From NCBI GenBank assembly GCA_965212145.1, contig CBDBUY010000009.1, positions 496,001 to 560,000 on the forward strand: a stretch of 64,000 nt of DNA, read 5' to 3'. The notes under the pieces are model-generated. The model was not told the origin of the DNA. It saw only the letters and a program-made list of their open reading frames with translations, and searched no databases. The position numbers and the translations under genes are program-made. The stretch comes from JAAEPI01 sp965212145. Its GTDB lineage: Bacteria; Bacteroidota; Bacteroidia; Cytophagales; Cyclobacteriaceae. Positions within the stretch are counted from its first letter, which is position 1. Every line of letters begins with the position of its first letter. Positions 9,815 to 19,080 of the stretch are shown piece after piece.

Positions 9815-10342
9815 ATGGCAACTCTCAAAATCAGGTTTAAAATCACCTTGATCCTTTCGCTGGTAGGGTTTTTACTTGACGCCCAGTCCTCTCAGGAACT
9901 GTTTCTTCGAGCAAAACAAAACTTCAACAATCAGGAATTTTCCTCTGCGGTTGGCGGATTCGCTCCATTGGCCAGTGATCCGGTTTTTGGAAGTTATGCT
10001 ACATTCTATTTGGGACTTTCATATGCCGAGTCCGGCAATTACAATCAGGCAATCGATGCTTGGAGACAGCTGCTGATCAAGTATCCTGCATTCCCCCAGT
10101 CTCAGGAGGTTTATTTCTGGCTGGCTAAGACGTATTTCGATCAGTCTGAATTTGCAAAAGGTGTGCGACAGGCTCAACGATTGGAGGACTCTGAATTACG
10201 AAGAGACCTGTACCAAAACTATCTAGGATCTCATGATTTTCAGCAACTTAGAGTTCTGTTTGAAGAAAGCCCGGATGATAAGGAACTGGCCGCACTAATT
10301 GTCCGAAAAGCCGCTGGCGCTGAGCTTAAGTCAAGAGGATAA
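9815..10342 (+). CDS. TPR-containing N-terminal half of a split periplasmic-binding protein
   Basis: A 175-residue frame with a signal-like N-terminus (LILSLVGFLLDAQ) and TPR-like helices (ATFYLGLSYAESGNYNQAIDAW, EVYFWLAKTYFDQSEFAKG). It runs into the next frame, which encodes a periplasmic binding protein lacking any export signal. Dropping one A from the AAAA run at about 10306-10309 would join them as ...LAALIVRKPLALSLSQEDKFF... into one protein of roughly 605 residues. I read this as the 5' half of a frameshifted gene; a genuinely separate TPR gene is the alternative. Confidence 0.7.
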   Translation: MATLKIRFKITLILSLVGFLLDAQSSQELFLRAKQNFNNQEFSSAVGGFAPLASDPVFGSYATFYLGLSYAESGNYNQAIDAWRQLLIKYPAFPQSQEVYFWLAKTYFDQSEFAKGVRQAQRLEDSELRRDLYQNYLGSHDFQQLRVLFEESPDDKELAALIVRKAAGAELKSRG

Positions 10343-11648
10343 ATTCTTCTTAAGTGGGATGTCATCAAGGCTCGACATTGGTTCTGTTGATTTAGGAGAA
10401 TTCCCGGAAATCCGTAAAGAAGAGTATTCGATCGCGATCATGCTGCCATTCCTGTTTGATGGATTAGAGAATCCGGATCGCACGCTTAGAAATTCCATTG
10501 TTCTTGATGTGTATCAGGGCATACTTCTGGCTCAGAATTTACTTCAGGAAAAGGATATAACTCTGAAATTGTTCCCATTTGACACGAGACGGGACACTTT
10601 GCATACCTTGACTATTCTCGGGAATAGTAACATGGATAAAGTAGACGCGATTGTAGGACCTCTTTTTCCTGAAACATCTAAGGTGGTTCGTGATTTTGCA
10701 CTTTCAAATAAGATCAATCAGGTAAATCCGGTATCTGGAAAAAGTGAAGGAATGATGGGTAATCCGTTTTCATTTATTCTAAAGCCAGATCACAAGACCA
10801 TGGCAGAAGCAGCAGCAGATTTTATGGCTACTTCAAGCAAAAAGAGAGAAGCCAAGGTCTACTTTGAAAATAAGCCGATGGAGAAAGCTCTGGCTAAAGC
10901 ATATAAAACTGCAATCGAAAGTCGAGGGTATGTCGTTTCAGAGTTTGCCCCAATCGATAACAAGAGTGCTCGTCAGGTACTGGCTCAATTCACAGAACAA
11001 GCGGAAGTGGTGCTAAATATTACCCCAGAGGAGTACCAGCGTTTAAAAGATAACGGCCGCCAAATACGGGATAGGAGAAAATTTAATGCCAGCGGGAGAC
11101 TAATCGAAAACGAGGATGGAACCCCTAGATTAGAGTACTACGAGCTAGTCTTTACAGCGGACACAGATTCTCTGGATCACTTATTTGCAGCTACGAGAAG
11201 TAACCTGTTGGCCAATAACTTCGTCGGGGCGGTGGAGTCTATTTCAGATACAGTTCGTCTTCTTGGCTTGGGCGAATGGTTGGATTTCTCGATGTTGGAT
11301 TACAGGCAATTGGAGCGATTGGGAGTTTATATGATCCATTCCGAATACAAGGATCGAAACGCACCCTTTTTCAAGGAGGTTAGTGAAAAGTACAGAGCCA
11401 AGTACGGCAAATTACCGGGTGACTTTGCCTTGTTAGGATTCGAAGGAATCTGGTGGCTGGGAAATATGTTAAGCCTTCATGGTAAATATTTCCAGAATGG
11501 TTTCTATTCAGAAAATGAGTTTGAGAGTGTTTTTTCAGGCCAGCGTTTTGTTCCAGGCAAAAACGACAATCAGGTCGTGCCGATCGTCCAATTTTTGGAT
11601 CAGGAGTTGAAGGCAATAAATCTAGTTAATGACGACAGAGAAGAGTAG
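10299..11648 (+). CDS. Periplasmic-binding (ABC amino-acid receptor-like) protein, 3' part of split gene
   Basis: A 449-residue frame resembling type I periplasmic binding proteins (leucine-binding/ANF receptor fold): YSIAIMLPFLFDG, VYQGILLAQNLLQ, VDAIVGPLFPETSKVV, then a second lobe. The only early starts are TTG at 10299 and ATG at 10359, and neither gives a signal peptide, although this fold normally acts outside the cytoplasm. That supports a frameshift joining it to the upstream TPR frame. Its stop overlaps the hemL start by 20 bases. No permease or ATPase genes are near, so a solute-transport role is not shown. Confidence 0.75.
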   Translation: MSEKPLALSLSQEDKFFLSGMSSRLDIGSVDLGEFPEIRKEEYSIAIMLPFLFDGLENPDRTLRNSIVLDVYQGILLAQNLLQEKDITLKLFPFDTRRDTLHTLTILGNSNMDKVDAIVGPLFPETSKVVRDFALSNKINQVNPVSGKSEGMMGNPFSFILKPDHKTMAEAAADFMATSSKKREAKVYFENKPMEKALAKAYKTAIESRGYVVSEFAPIDNKSARQVLAQFTEQAEVVLNITPEEYQRLKDNGRQIRDRRKFNASGRLIENEDGTPRLEYYELVFTADTDSLDHLFAATRSNLLANNFVGAVESISDTVRLLGLGEWLDFSMLDYRQLERLGVYMIHSEYKDRNAPFFKEVSEKYRAKYGKLPGDFALLGFEGIWWLGNMLSLHGKYFQNGFYSENEFESVFSGQRFVPGKNDNQVVPIVQFLDQELKAINLVNDDREE

Positions 11649-12915
11649 AGCTTTATTCAATAGAGCTCAGAAGTATATTCCGGGTGGAGTGAATTCACCT
11701 GTCAGGGCATTCAAATCAGTGGGAGGGGATCCACGTTTTTTTTCTTCGGCGAGAGGAGCTTACATCACCGATGAGGATGGCAATGAATACATCGATATGA
11801 TTAATTCATGGGGTCCGATGATCCTTGGACATGCGCATCCCATCATCGAGGATGCCATTGTCAAAGCTGTTAGAAACTCTCCATCTTTTGGGGCACCAGG
11901 TAAGCTGGAAGTAGAGATCGCTGAATTAATTGTGGACATGGTGCCGTCTATAGAGAAGGTCAGAATGGTGAATTCAGGGACTGAAGCCACCATGTCAGCC
12001 GTGCGCGTGGCGCGTGGTTACACGGGGAGAGATAAGATTATCAAATTTGAGGGATGCTATCACGGTCATGGAGATTCCTTTTTGATAGCAGCTGGTAGCG
12101 GAGCGATGACCATGGGAGAGCCTGATAGTCCGGGTGTTACCAAGGGCACGGCGGCTGATACACTTTCTGCAAGGTATAATGACATTCAAAGCGTCAGGAA
12201 TCTAATCGAAGAAAACGCCGATGAAGTAGCTGCCATCATCATAGAGCCTGTAGCAGGCAATATGGGATGCGTGCTCCCAAAAGAAAATTTCCTTCAAGAA
12301 CTGAGACAGATTTGTGATCAGCATGGTATCGTGCTCATTTTCGATGAGGTCATGACTGGTTTTAGATTGGCGAGGGGAGGAGCTCAAGAGGTCCTTGGTG
12401 TGACACCAGATATGACCACTCTAGGAAAAATCATTGGGGGCGGATTGCCGGTAGGGGCTTATGGTGGAAAAACGGAAATCATGAATTTCGTTTCACCAGC
12501 CGGGCCGGTTTATCAGGCGGGAACTTTGAGTGGAAATCCAGTGGCAATGGCGGCAGGACTGGCGCAGTTAAATTATCTCAATGAGCACGCAGAAGTGTAT
12601 GATGAACTGGACGCCACAACCAAAGAAATCGTCTCAAGGCTTTCGGCCAGCATGGGCTCGCTGGATCCTGGGTTCAATCAGATCGGTAGCATGTACTCCT
12701 TGTTTTTCTCAGATCAACGGATCGTAGACTTTGAGTCGGCCAAGACTTGTGATACAGACCTTTTCGGAGCGTATTTCAGGGGAATGTTGGATCGAGGCAT
12801 TTATTTGGCGCCATCCCAGTTTGAGTCTCTCTTCATTTCGACCGCCATTGGAGCAAAGGAAGTCGACAGTATCGCTGAAGCGCATGAGCAAACCATCGCG
12901 GAGATTACAGGGTGA
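11629..12915 (+). CDS. hemL: Glutamate-1-semialdehyde 2,1-aminomutase
   Basis: A 428-residue PLP enzyme of the C5 heme pathway that converts glutamate-1-semialdehyde into 5-aminolevulinate. Family marks: YIPGGVNSPVRAFK near the N-terminus, NSGTEATMSAVRVAR, the GCYHGHGD loop, and LIFDEVMTGFR. The PLP lysine lies in TTLGKIIGGGLPVGAYGG (about residue 267). Length is normal. The start overlaps the upstream gene, so the two are likely coupled. Confidence 0.97.
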   Translation: MTTEKSRALFNRAQKYIPGGVNSPVRAFKSVGGDPRFFSSARGAYITDEDGNEYIDMINSWGPMILGHAHPIIEDAIVKAVRNSPSFGAPGKLEVEIAELIVDMVPSIEKVRMVNSGTEATMSAVRVARGYTGRDKIIKFEGCYHGHGDSFLIAAGSGAMTMGEPDSPGVTKGTAADTLSARYNDIQSVRNLIEENADEVAAIIIEPVAGNMGCVLPKENFLQELRQICDQHGIVLIFDEVMTGFRLARGGAQEVLGVTPDMTTLGKIIGGGLPVGAYGGKTEIMNFVSPAGPVYQAGTLSGNPVAMAAGLAQLNYLNEHAEVYDELDATTKEIVSRLSASMGSLDPGFNQIGSMYSLFFSDQRIVDFESAKTCDTDLFGAYFRGMLDRGIYLAPSQFESLFISTAIGAKEVDSIAEAHEQTIAEITG

Positions 12916-12954
12916 TTGCAAATTGCTCGGTAAATTCGCCTAAAGTCACCTGGA

Positions 12955-15627
12955 TTGAAACGAGCTTTAATTGTTTTTCTTTCTATTCTGCTAATTGTCG
13001 CTGCGTACTTCGCATACGACAAGTTTTTATCCAAAGAAGAAGTTAATCCCTGGCAGTTCGTTCCGGCCAAAGCCGCGATTGTCATAGAAACTTCCGAAAC
13101 GTTAACGCTGTACGATACCCTCAGGCAAAAACAGATTTGGTCGGCTGTTGTTGGGATTAAGGAGATTGCCGATTGGGAGAATAAGCTGTCGGCATTTGAT
13201 TCGCTGAGTAGTGAACCCATCTTTGAAGTATTTGGAGACACACCCATTAAAATCGCCATATCTCCTGTTTCAGCCGCGAGTCTGGACGCCCTGTTCATTC
13301 TGAATATCGACAATGCAGATCAGCGTTCCTTTATCAAGGACGCCAAAGATAAATGGCTTGAAAAAGGCTATCGAAGCAAAGAGAGAATCTACAATGGATT
13401 CAAGATTCAGGAATTGTATAATCGTAGCGATGGAGGCATGTTCAGTTTCATCAGGCATAAGAATATACTAATCGGGAGTTTGACATCCTTCCTGGTAGAG
13501 GATGCGATTCGAGCGTTCAATGAACCGGAGAAATTCGGGTTTGCCCCTAAAAATCAAAACGTATTTCGATTAAAACCTCTGGAACAAGATGAAGGCAATC
13601 TGTATTTGAACCTACAGGAGTTCGGCGCTTTGGTCAGTCTATTTTCAGCAGATGTGAATCTCGAGCAGGGTGGCAATGGGTTTCTGGATCTGAATGTAAA
13701 TAATGATCACTTCAAATTTTCAGGTTTTCTGGCTCCAGAGGAAGGCCTCCTTCGCAGCTTTGATTCTGCACCAACTTCGTTCAATTTGTTGGATGTAATT
13801 CCGGATAATGTGGCGCTCCTGAGACATTTCTCTTTTGAGAATGCTGCGAACTGGAGGCGAAATCTGGTAGAAATGGATTCGGAAATTTCAGAAAAATCAA
13901 AGGCCATTCAGGAGGAACTGGATTTGGATATTGATTTCTTATTTCATCAAATTGGGCAGGAAGCGGCCATTGCCGATCTCGAGGTGGTAGGAACAGATGA
14001 TGTTGACCGGCTACTGTTTTTTGATATGAACAACACCGAGGAGGTTCGTCAATTCATGAGCCTGGCGGCCATCCGATCCGCTGAAGATTCGGTATTTCAG
14101 GATCAAATAGGGGAGTATCAGATTAGAAAGATTGGGGTGGAAAACTTCGGGACGGCTTTATTCGGTCAACGAGCGAACCTCAAAGGCGAGGCGTATTTTC
14201 TTTTTTACCAGCGCTATTTGATCTTGTCTAATTCGATAAGCGAGCTGAGAAAGCTCATTCGTTCGATAGAAAATGATAACACCTGGAGGAAATCTATTAA
14301 AGTCAATCGATTGCTGGATCTCTCCAGTCGAGAAGCGAATTACAGCCTGGTTGTTAACGTTCCTCGTTTTTGGAATCAGCTCACCCGTTCGATGAGTGAC
14401 GACTGGAGGTCATTCTTTAAAATCAACGAAACCGGGTTCAAAAGCCTCGAACATGTTGCATTGCAATTCAATCGGGTGGAAGACAAATTTTACACAAGTG
14501 TTGCGGCTATTCAGTCCAACCCACCACGACAGCCTGCGAAAACCCAAACTGCGGACGAGGCTACTCTGCCTTTTAAGATTATCACCAAGCCATTTATTCA
14601 TAGAAGCCACGTTAACCAATCTTTAGAGGTGTTGCTACAGGATTCCTCTTACCAACTATTTCACCTGGATGCTGATCTCGATATTCTTTGGACTCTGCGA
14701 TTGAATTCACCCATTACGACATCAATTGAAGCCGTGGACTATTATCAAAACAACAAGAAGCAATACGCTTTTGTGGCCGGAGCTCTGCTGCATATTGTGG
14801 ATAGAACCGGGCGGGAAATAGATGGTTTTCCAAAAGCAATTCCAACATCCAACCCGATCAAATATTTCTCGGTTGTGGATTACGATGGGTCTAAAAACTA
14901 TCGGTTTATGTGCACAGACGAAAGCGGTAAAATTTACTTGCTGGATAAGGCCGGCAATGCACTTGGAGGTTGGAATCCAAACGAAAATGCAGATCAACTA
15001 TCGGTGGCACCTACACATATCAGAATTGCCGGAAAGGATGGTTTTATACTAATGACAAAGAATAGCGTGGATTTGAAAACACGTAGAGGCGGGTCTTACC
15101 CAGGCTTCCCAATTGAGTTTGATGAAAATTTAAGGCCGGGCTATTTCACAGAAGCAACAGGTGCTTTTACCACCTCTAAATTGACCGCTGTTTCAGCTGC
15201 TGGAGAGATACTCCGAATAGATCTTAGTGGAAAAATCGAGTATCGAGACCAGTTGTATAAGCCGAGTCTTGACGCGTCTTTCGAGCTAATTCCAGATGTG
15301 CTGGAAAACACGTTCTTGATTACCAGACTTTCCGGAAACGAATGGGAGGTTTTGGATGGTGCTGGAAATCTACTTTTCAAGAAAACCTATCTGGGAAATA
15401 TACCACAGGATGTGAAATTCTATCGATTCGGAGGGGACAATACGTTGATCGCCGTGTCAGATTCTCAGAGTAAGTTGATTTCGATTTACGATATGAAAGG
15501 GAATTCATTGTCGCCATCCGGACTGGCCTCAAGTAACCCTTACAGTGTCATCCACTATGAAAACATGGGATTCTATGAATTCTACCTTACTTCAGGAAAT
15601 AAACTACGAAAAGTCCGGTTGAAGTAA
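12955..15627 (+). CDS. Large membrane-anchored protein with N-terminal DUF3352-like part and C-terminal propeller
   Basis: An 890-residue protein with a TTG start. The N-terminal hydrophobic segment (ALIVFLSILLIVAAYFAY) is probably an uncleaved anchor. Residues 30-530 resemble DUF3352-type proteins (VPAKAAIVIETSETL..., repeated alpha/beta elements). Residues from about 550 look like a repeated beta-propeller (QLFHLDADLDILWTLRLN, KIYLLDKAGNALGGW, LISIYDMKGN). It follows hemL by 39 bases. Function unknown. The bulk of the protein should lie in the periplasm. Confidence 0.8.
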   Translation: MKRALIVFLSILLIVAAYFAYDKFLSKEEVNPWQFVPAKAAIVIETSETLTLYDTLRQKQIWSAVVGIKEIADWENKLSAFDSLSSEPIFEVFGDTPIKIAISPVSAASLDALFILNIDNADQRSFIKDAKDKWLEKGYRSKERIYNGFKIQELYNRSDGGMFSFIRHKNILIGSLTSFLVEDAIRAFNEPEKFGFAPKNQNVFRLKPLEQDEGNLYLNLQEFGALVSLFSADVNLEQGGNGFLDLNVNNDHFKFSGFLAPEEGLLRSFDSAPTSFNLLDVIPDNVALLRHFSFENAANWRRNLVEMDSEISEKSKAIQEELDLDIDFLFHQIGQEAAIADLEVVGTDDVDRLLFFDMNNTEEVRQFMSLAAIRSAEDSVFQDQIGEYQIRKIGVENFGTALFGQRANLKGEAYFLFYQRYLILSNSISELRKLIRSIENDNTWRKSIKVNRLLDLSSREANYSLVVNVPRFWNQLTRSMSDDWRSFFKINETGFKSLEHVALQFNRVEDKFYTSVAAIQSNPPRQPAKTQTADEATLPFKIITKPFIHRSHVNQSLEVLLQDSSYQLFHLDADLDILWTLRLNSPITTSIEAVDYYQNNKKQYAFVAGALLHIVDRTGREIDGFPKAIPTSNPIKYFSVVDYDGSKNYRFMCTDESGKIYLLDKAGNALGGWNPNENADQLSVAPTHIRIAGKDGFILMTKNSVDLKTRRGGSYPGFPIEFDENLRPGYFTEATGAFTTSKLTAVSAAGEILRIDLSGKIEYRDQLYKPSLDASFELIPDVLENTFLITRLSGNEWEVLDGAGNLLFKKTYLGNIPQDVKFYRFGGDNTLIAVSDSQSKLISIYDMKGNSLSPSGLASSNPYSVIHYENMGFYEFYLTSGNKLRKVRLK

Positions 15628-15628
15628 C

Positions 15629-16051
15629 TTATTCACCATCTTCTTCTAACCATTTCAAAATCTCCGACCATTCCACGATGGGATCAAATCCAGCTTTATC
15701 ATCGAGTAGGACATTGAAATATGGCTTCTTATCATAATAACCAAGGGCGGAATTGGGAATCTCCGGATTTTCATTGACAAAGTCGAAGTTGATATCATCC
15801 TTCCTAAAAAAATCAATGTATTGATCGGTATCTCTAGGATGTGAGCAAGTGTACAGGAACATCACAATATCATCCCTTTTACTTAATAATTGTAGGGCCT
15901 CTCGTGCATTAGGATAGTATTCGGTTGGAATTTGCTCAGCGTCCCAATTAGGCTTTAGCATGGTCTCATGCACATCAAAGGCCCAATAAGTCTTCTCCCA
16001 GTTGAATCTTCTCTTGGTCTCAAAAGCTTTCTTTATGGCTTGAACAATCAT
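15629..16051 (-). CDS. HAD-superfamily small hydrolase (BT0820-like) with altered motif I
   Basis: A 140-residue minimal HAD fold with no cap. Motif I is AFDVHETML, so the nucleophile Asp is present but the usual second Asp (D-x-D) is His. Motif II is FLYTCSH and the late acidic motif is LLDDKAGFDP. It resembles a group of Bacteroidota proteins typified by Bacteroides BT0820. It converges with the large propeller gene with one base between stops and diverges from the small gene at 16185. Activity with a D-x-H motif is uncertain. Confidence 0.75.
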   Translation of the reverse strand: MIVQAIKKAFETKRRFNWEKTYWAFDVHETMLKPNWDAEQIPTEYYPNAREALQLLSKRDDIVMFLYTCSHPRDTDQYIDFFRKDDINFDFVNENPEIPNSALGYYDKKPYFNVLLDDKAGFDPIVEWSEILKWLEEDGE

Positions 16052-16184
16052 CTTGGCAAAGTTTTTGTCAATTCATGAATCCCTTATGGGATTTGTTCGT
16101 TTGAATTCACAGTTAAATTACCAAAAACTCGGTATTGTTTTCTGTTTTGAGAAGAACGAAACTTGTTTAGACTTAAAAATAGAT

Positions 16185-16376
16185 ATGATGATTGCTTCAA
16201 GAACCAGGTTTATCGAGAGAACCAGATCTCACAATTACATCAAGCATGCGGAGCAATTATTAACCATTGCCGAGCAGGAGCTCATTTCCAATGATGGTCA
16301 CTTAATATCGGTAGAAGGTCTTAAGAAACTCCGTGCGAAGGTTGACAGAATTCATGAACTTCAAGCAAGTACTTAA
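16185..16376 (+). CDS. Hypothetical small protein (63 residues)
   Basis: A short, basic, mostly helical protein (RTRSHNYIKHAEQLLTIAEQEL...) with no recognised family. Upstream in-frame codons reach 16053, but that part reads poorly and lies in the divergent promoter space, so the ATG pair at 16185 is preferred. It overlaps the 3' end of the TfoX-like gene by 4 bases. Coding status is moderately likely. Confidence 0.5.
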   Translation: MMIASRTRFIERTRSHNYIKHAEQLLTIAEQELISNDGHLISVEGLKKLRAKVDRIHELQAST

Positions 16377-16747
16377 TGAAGTGCGATGGATTTCAACGCC
16401 CATTCCTCCCATTGTTCTACATTTAGATTTTCAATATCTATCTTGAAATAAGGCATTTTTCCGTGTTTCTCTGAAGTGCCTAATCCGATCTCCTCAGGAT
16501 CAGCCTTCATGTAAACCTGACCTTTCGAGTCCACCATTCCAAACATTTTACCGTTAGAAAATATGCCGTGTCCACCGAACATTTTTTTCGAGGTGATGTT
16601 TTCAAGACTCGCTAATTTCTCCAAAACCAATTCCGATGAGAGCGCAGCATCGTTGGAGTGTTTGTCTCCTTTTTGTCCCAAAATTTTCTTTTTTATACGA
16701 AATGTAACTGAACCAATGGACAAATTATAAATCCAAGTATACCCCAA
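16373..16747 (-). CDS. TfoX N-terminal domain protein
   Basis: A TfoX/Sxy N-terminal domain: ITSKKMFGGHGIFSNGKMFG, then QVYMKAD and KMPYFKID. Such proteins are often annotated as competence-related, but most stand-alone TfoX-N proteins have no tested role. The ATG at 16747 overlaps the upstream barrel gene by 23 bases. The family usually begins near the residues GQKGDKHS, so a TTG at 16681 is an equally plausible start. It is the last gene of the minus-strand operon. Confidence 0.85.
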   Translation of the reverse strand: MGYTWIYNLSIGSVTFRIKKKILGQKGDKHSNDAALSSELVLEKLASLENITSKKMFGGHGIFSNGKMFGMVDSKGQVYMKADPEEIGLGTSEKHGKMPYFKIDIENLNVEQWEEWALKSIALH

Positions 16748-17552
16748 TGGTCGTGTTTGGGCTTGCCAGTGTTTTCTTGCCCGAAAGATAAACCGTGTAA
16801 TTGATCGATAGTCCGAAACGCTCAGAAAAGCGGACAGCCACTTCAGGCGCTACGGAGAACAACTCCATATTATTGTTAAAAAAATCCGCATTTGCTTCAG
16901 TTGTGTTATCGCCATTTTTCAGGGATGAAATGGATTGGAATTTCAGAATTCCAATAAGTTGATCACTCACATGCCCGACTTCTCCGCCGAATCTAATTTC
17001 TTCGGAAAACCCTTTGGATCGGAAATTGAATCCCAGAAAACTCGAGGTGTAAAATCCATTCCCGAGTGAATGACCCGATTCTAACTTTATCAGCTGATTA
17101 AATTCACCATCTCCGGTTTGTAGTGATTCTACTCCACCTGATGTGTCATCGGAAGTCTGGCCAAACGGCAAACCCAGCATAACGCTTGCACTCAGGACAT
17201 TTGGTTTGCCGGTAATCAGTCCGTAACGAAATCCCAAATTGGTATCGCCGATCGTGGTTAGTGATCCGCCCGGAGAACCTGACACGTCCTCAAGTTTGGC
17301 TGTAGTTGCAAAGGGTACATAAGCTATGACCGTAAGCCTATCAGTGAGGCCATATTCACCGTAAAAGCTCGTGTTGTAGAATCCAAGGCTTCTTTCAAGT
17401 GCCACCTTGTTTCCTTGATCATCAAAGAAGTGGCGTCCGTTAATAAACGAGTAGCCGAGTTTATAGTATCCCTTGCCTTTTTCTTTCGGCCATCCGCCGG
17501 CTAGACAGGTTATTGAAAAAAGTAGGCAAATGGAAAAAGCAAGTTTCTTCAT
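16725..17552 (-). CDS. Outer-membrane beta-barrel protein B (transporter-like), paralogue of the next upstream gene
   Basis: A 275-residue protein with signal peptide (LAFSICLLFSITCLA), then GGWPKEKGKGYYKLGYSF and alternating amphipathic strands ending in YLDL, consistent with an outer-membrane barrel of the Phenol_MetA_deg/transporter-like type. It shares the shape and several motifs (GGW.K..G.GYYKL, GDGEFNQL, EEIRFGGE) with the gene at 17549-18415. The two starts and stops overlap by 4 bases. Substrate unknown. Confidence 0.82.
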   Translation of the reverse strand: MKKLAFSICLLFSITCLAGGWPKEKGKGYYKLGYSFINGRHFFDDQGNKVALERSLGFYNTSFYGEYGLTDRLTVIAYVPFATTAKLEDVSGSPGGSLTTIGDTNLGFRYGLITGKPNVLSASVMLGLPFGQTSDDTSGGVESLQTGDGEFNQLIKLESGHSLGNGFYTSSFLGFNFRSKGFSEEIRFGGEVGHVSDQLIGILKFQSISSLKNGDNTTEANADFFNNNMELFSVAPEVAVRFSERFGLSINYTVYLSGKKTLASPNTTIGVYLDL

Positions 17553-18415
17553 TTTTTGATATCTAAGAACAAGCCAATGGAATACGCAGGATCTGAAAAT
17601 ATGATTTCACCTGAAAAGGCGTTGGAATAACTGAATGAGGCACCCAATTTAGCACCGAGGTACTTAGCGATTTCCACTGTATAACTCATGAACTCCGTAT
17701 TGTTGGCGAAAATGCTACTACCGGCGAACGCATTTTCTGTTCCGTTCTTCAAAGATTCTACAGCATCCAGTTTTAGAAAAAGCCACGATTTATAGTTAGG
17801 AGTTGAAAATCCAATTTCACCGCCAAATCGAATTTCATCAGAAAAACCACCCGTGCGATTGTTGACGCCAGAGTACAGGGTTCCGAATGAGTTGATTTTT
17901 CCGATTCTGAACGATCTGCTGACATCAAATTCTAACAATTGATTGAATTCTCCATCACCAGTCTGGAAAGAACCGTCACTGCCACCTGTGGTTTCTCCAG
18001 TAGGGATTCCGAGAGTCAAGATCAGTGCTTTTACAAAAGCCGCATCTCTTTTGCCAAGTCCATATTTCAAGGAAAGGTTGATATCACCGATTCCATTATT
18101 GAAACTTCCTTCCTGTCCAGGAATGGGTTGACCAAGGATGTTAACCTGTGCGTTTTGGTAGGTCCTCACGAAAAGCGGCAGATACAAAATACCTGTTAGG
18201 TTATCCGATAATCCTCTTTCCGCATAAAAGCTAGTAATGAACGTACCTCGCGTGGCGTTGGGGTCTGTTTCATTACCGCGCACAAAATGCTCATCAGCAA
18301 CCTGCCACCATTCGGAAAGCTTGTAATACCCTTCGCCGTTTTTTTTGGTCCAACCGCCATGTTGAGCCGAGGCGGAAAAAGTAATAATCGAGAATAAGAT
18401 CAGAAAAACTCTCAT
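17549..18415 (-). CDS. Outer-membrane beta-barrel protein A (transporter-like)
   Basis: A 288-residue paralogue of the downstream barrel. A signal peptide (FLILFSIITFSASAQ) precedes GGWTKKNGEGYYKLSEWW. It contains GIGDINLSLKYGL, LTLGIPTGET, GDGEFNQLLEF and DEIRFGGEIG, and ends in a strand-like GLFLDIKK. The tandem pair probably arose by duplication. The start overlaps the stop of the DM13 lipoprotein gene by 4 bases, so the barrels are translationally coupled to an electron-transfer cluster. Confidence 0.82.
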   Translation of the reverse strand: MRVFLILFSIITFSASAQHGGWTKKNGEGYYKLSEWWQVADEHFVRGNETDPNATRGTFITSFYAERGLSDNLTGILYLPLFVRTYQNAQVNILGQPIPGQEGSFNNGIGDINLSLKYGLGKRDAAFVKALILTLGIPTGETTGGSDGSFQTGDGEFNQLLEFDVSRSFRIGKINSFGTLYSGVNNRTGGFSDEIRFGGEIGFSTPNYKSWLFLKLDAVESLKNGTENAFAGSSIFANNTEFMSYTVEIAKYLGAKLGASFSYSNAFSGEIIFSDPAYSIGLFLDIKK

Positions 18416-19080
18416 TGGGCATCTGTGATTTCACCATGTCCAACTTTCACATTGAACGGCTTGCAGAAATAAAGGACGTATTGGTAATCGTTTAGCCCAG
18501 CTCCTGATATATCGTAAGAATGCTCCCCCGAGAAAACGGTTACCGGTCCGATTTCCAGCGCATTTGCCGATGATGTCGTGCTGTTGGACAAATAGACGTA
18601 AAGCCCGGGAAGTGATGAATCCGCTTCGTAGTTAGCAGCAAAATCTAGCAATAATTGATTGCCATTTTCAGTTAAAGTAAAATCTCCGGTTAACGTATAG
18701 CTGCTAGTCGTGGCGATAGTACCCTCTTTGTCCGTTGGCTCAGTGATCACTTCTGTTACTTCGACAGACACCTGGTCAGTCACTTCAAAGTCATCCATGT
18801 GAGCAGTTGCAGATATTGTGGCGGTCCCTGATTGGGTGCCAGAAAACGCCAATCCAGTTTGATCTACGGCCAAAATGGATGGATTGCTTGATGTCCAGGA
18901 AATACTTTCAGGCTCCATTTCAAACGCCACGGAGAAGGAATAGGTAAACTGATGCATGGATTCGGTCTCAATTTGGCTCACCGCATTCATGATCTGCAAA
19001 TCTGGCTGGGAGGGGTCAATGTCCTGTCCAATACAAGCGGTCAACAGGACCAATAGAATTAAACGAATTTTCTTAATCAT
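18412..19080 (-). CDS. Lipoprotein with Ig-like (BIG2) and C-terminal DM13 domain
   Basis: A 222-residue lipoprotein (lipobox LLTACIG). Residues about 40-105 look like a bacterial Ig-like BIG2 module (WTSSNPSILAVDQTGLAFSGTQSGTATISATA). Residues about 125-218 match the DM13 domain, including the late Cys motif YFCKPFNVKVGHGEI. DM13 has been proposed to carry electrons. The ATG at 19080 is preferred over one at 19104 because it begins the lipoprotein signal. It overlaps the upstream polyferredoxin gene by 8 bases. Presumably it lies on the periplasmic face. Confidence 0.78.
   Translation of the reverse strand: MIKKIRLILLVLLTACIGQDIDPSQPDLQIMNAVSQIETESMHQFTYSFSVAFEMEPESISWTSSNPSILAVDQTGLAFSGTQSGTATISATAHMDDFEVTDQVSVEVTEVITEPTDKEGTIATTSSYTLTGDFTLTENGNQLLLDFAANYEADSSLPGLYVYLSNSTTSSANALEIGPVTVFSGEHSYDISGAGLNDYQYVLYFCKPFNVKVGHGEITDAQ

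Noticed and set aside
9589..9846. 85-codon minus-strand frame before the TPR gene
   Set aside because: Overlaps the start of a real gene, reads as random sequence, and has no homologue-like motif.
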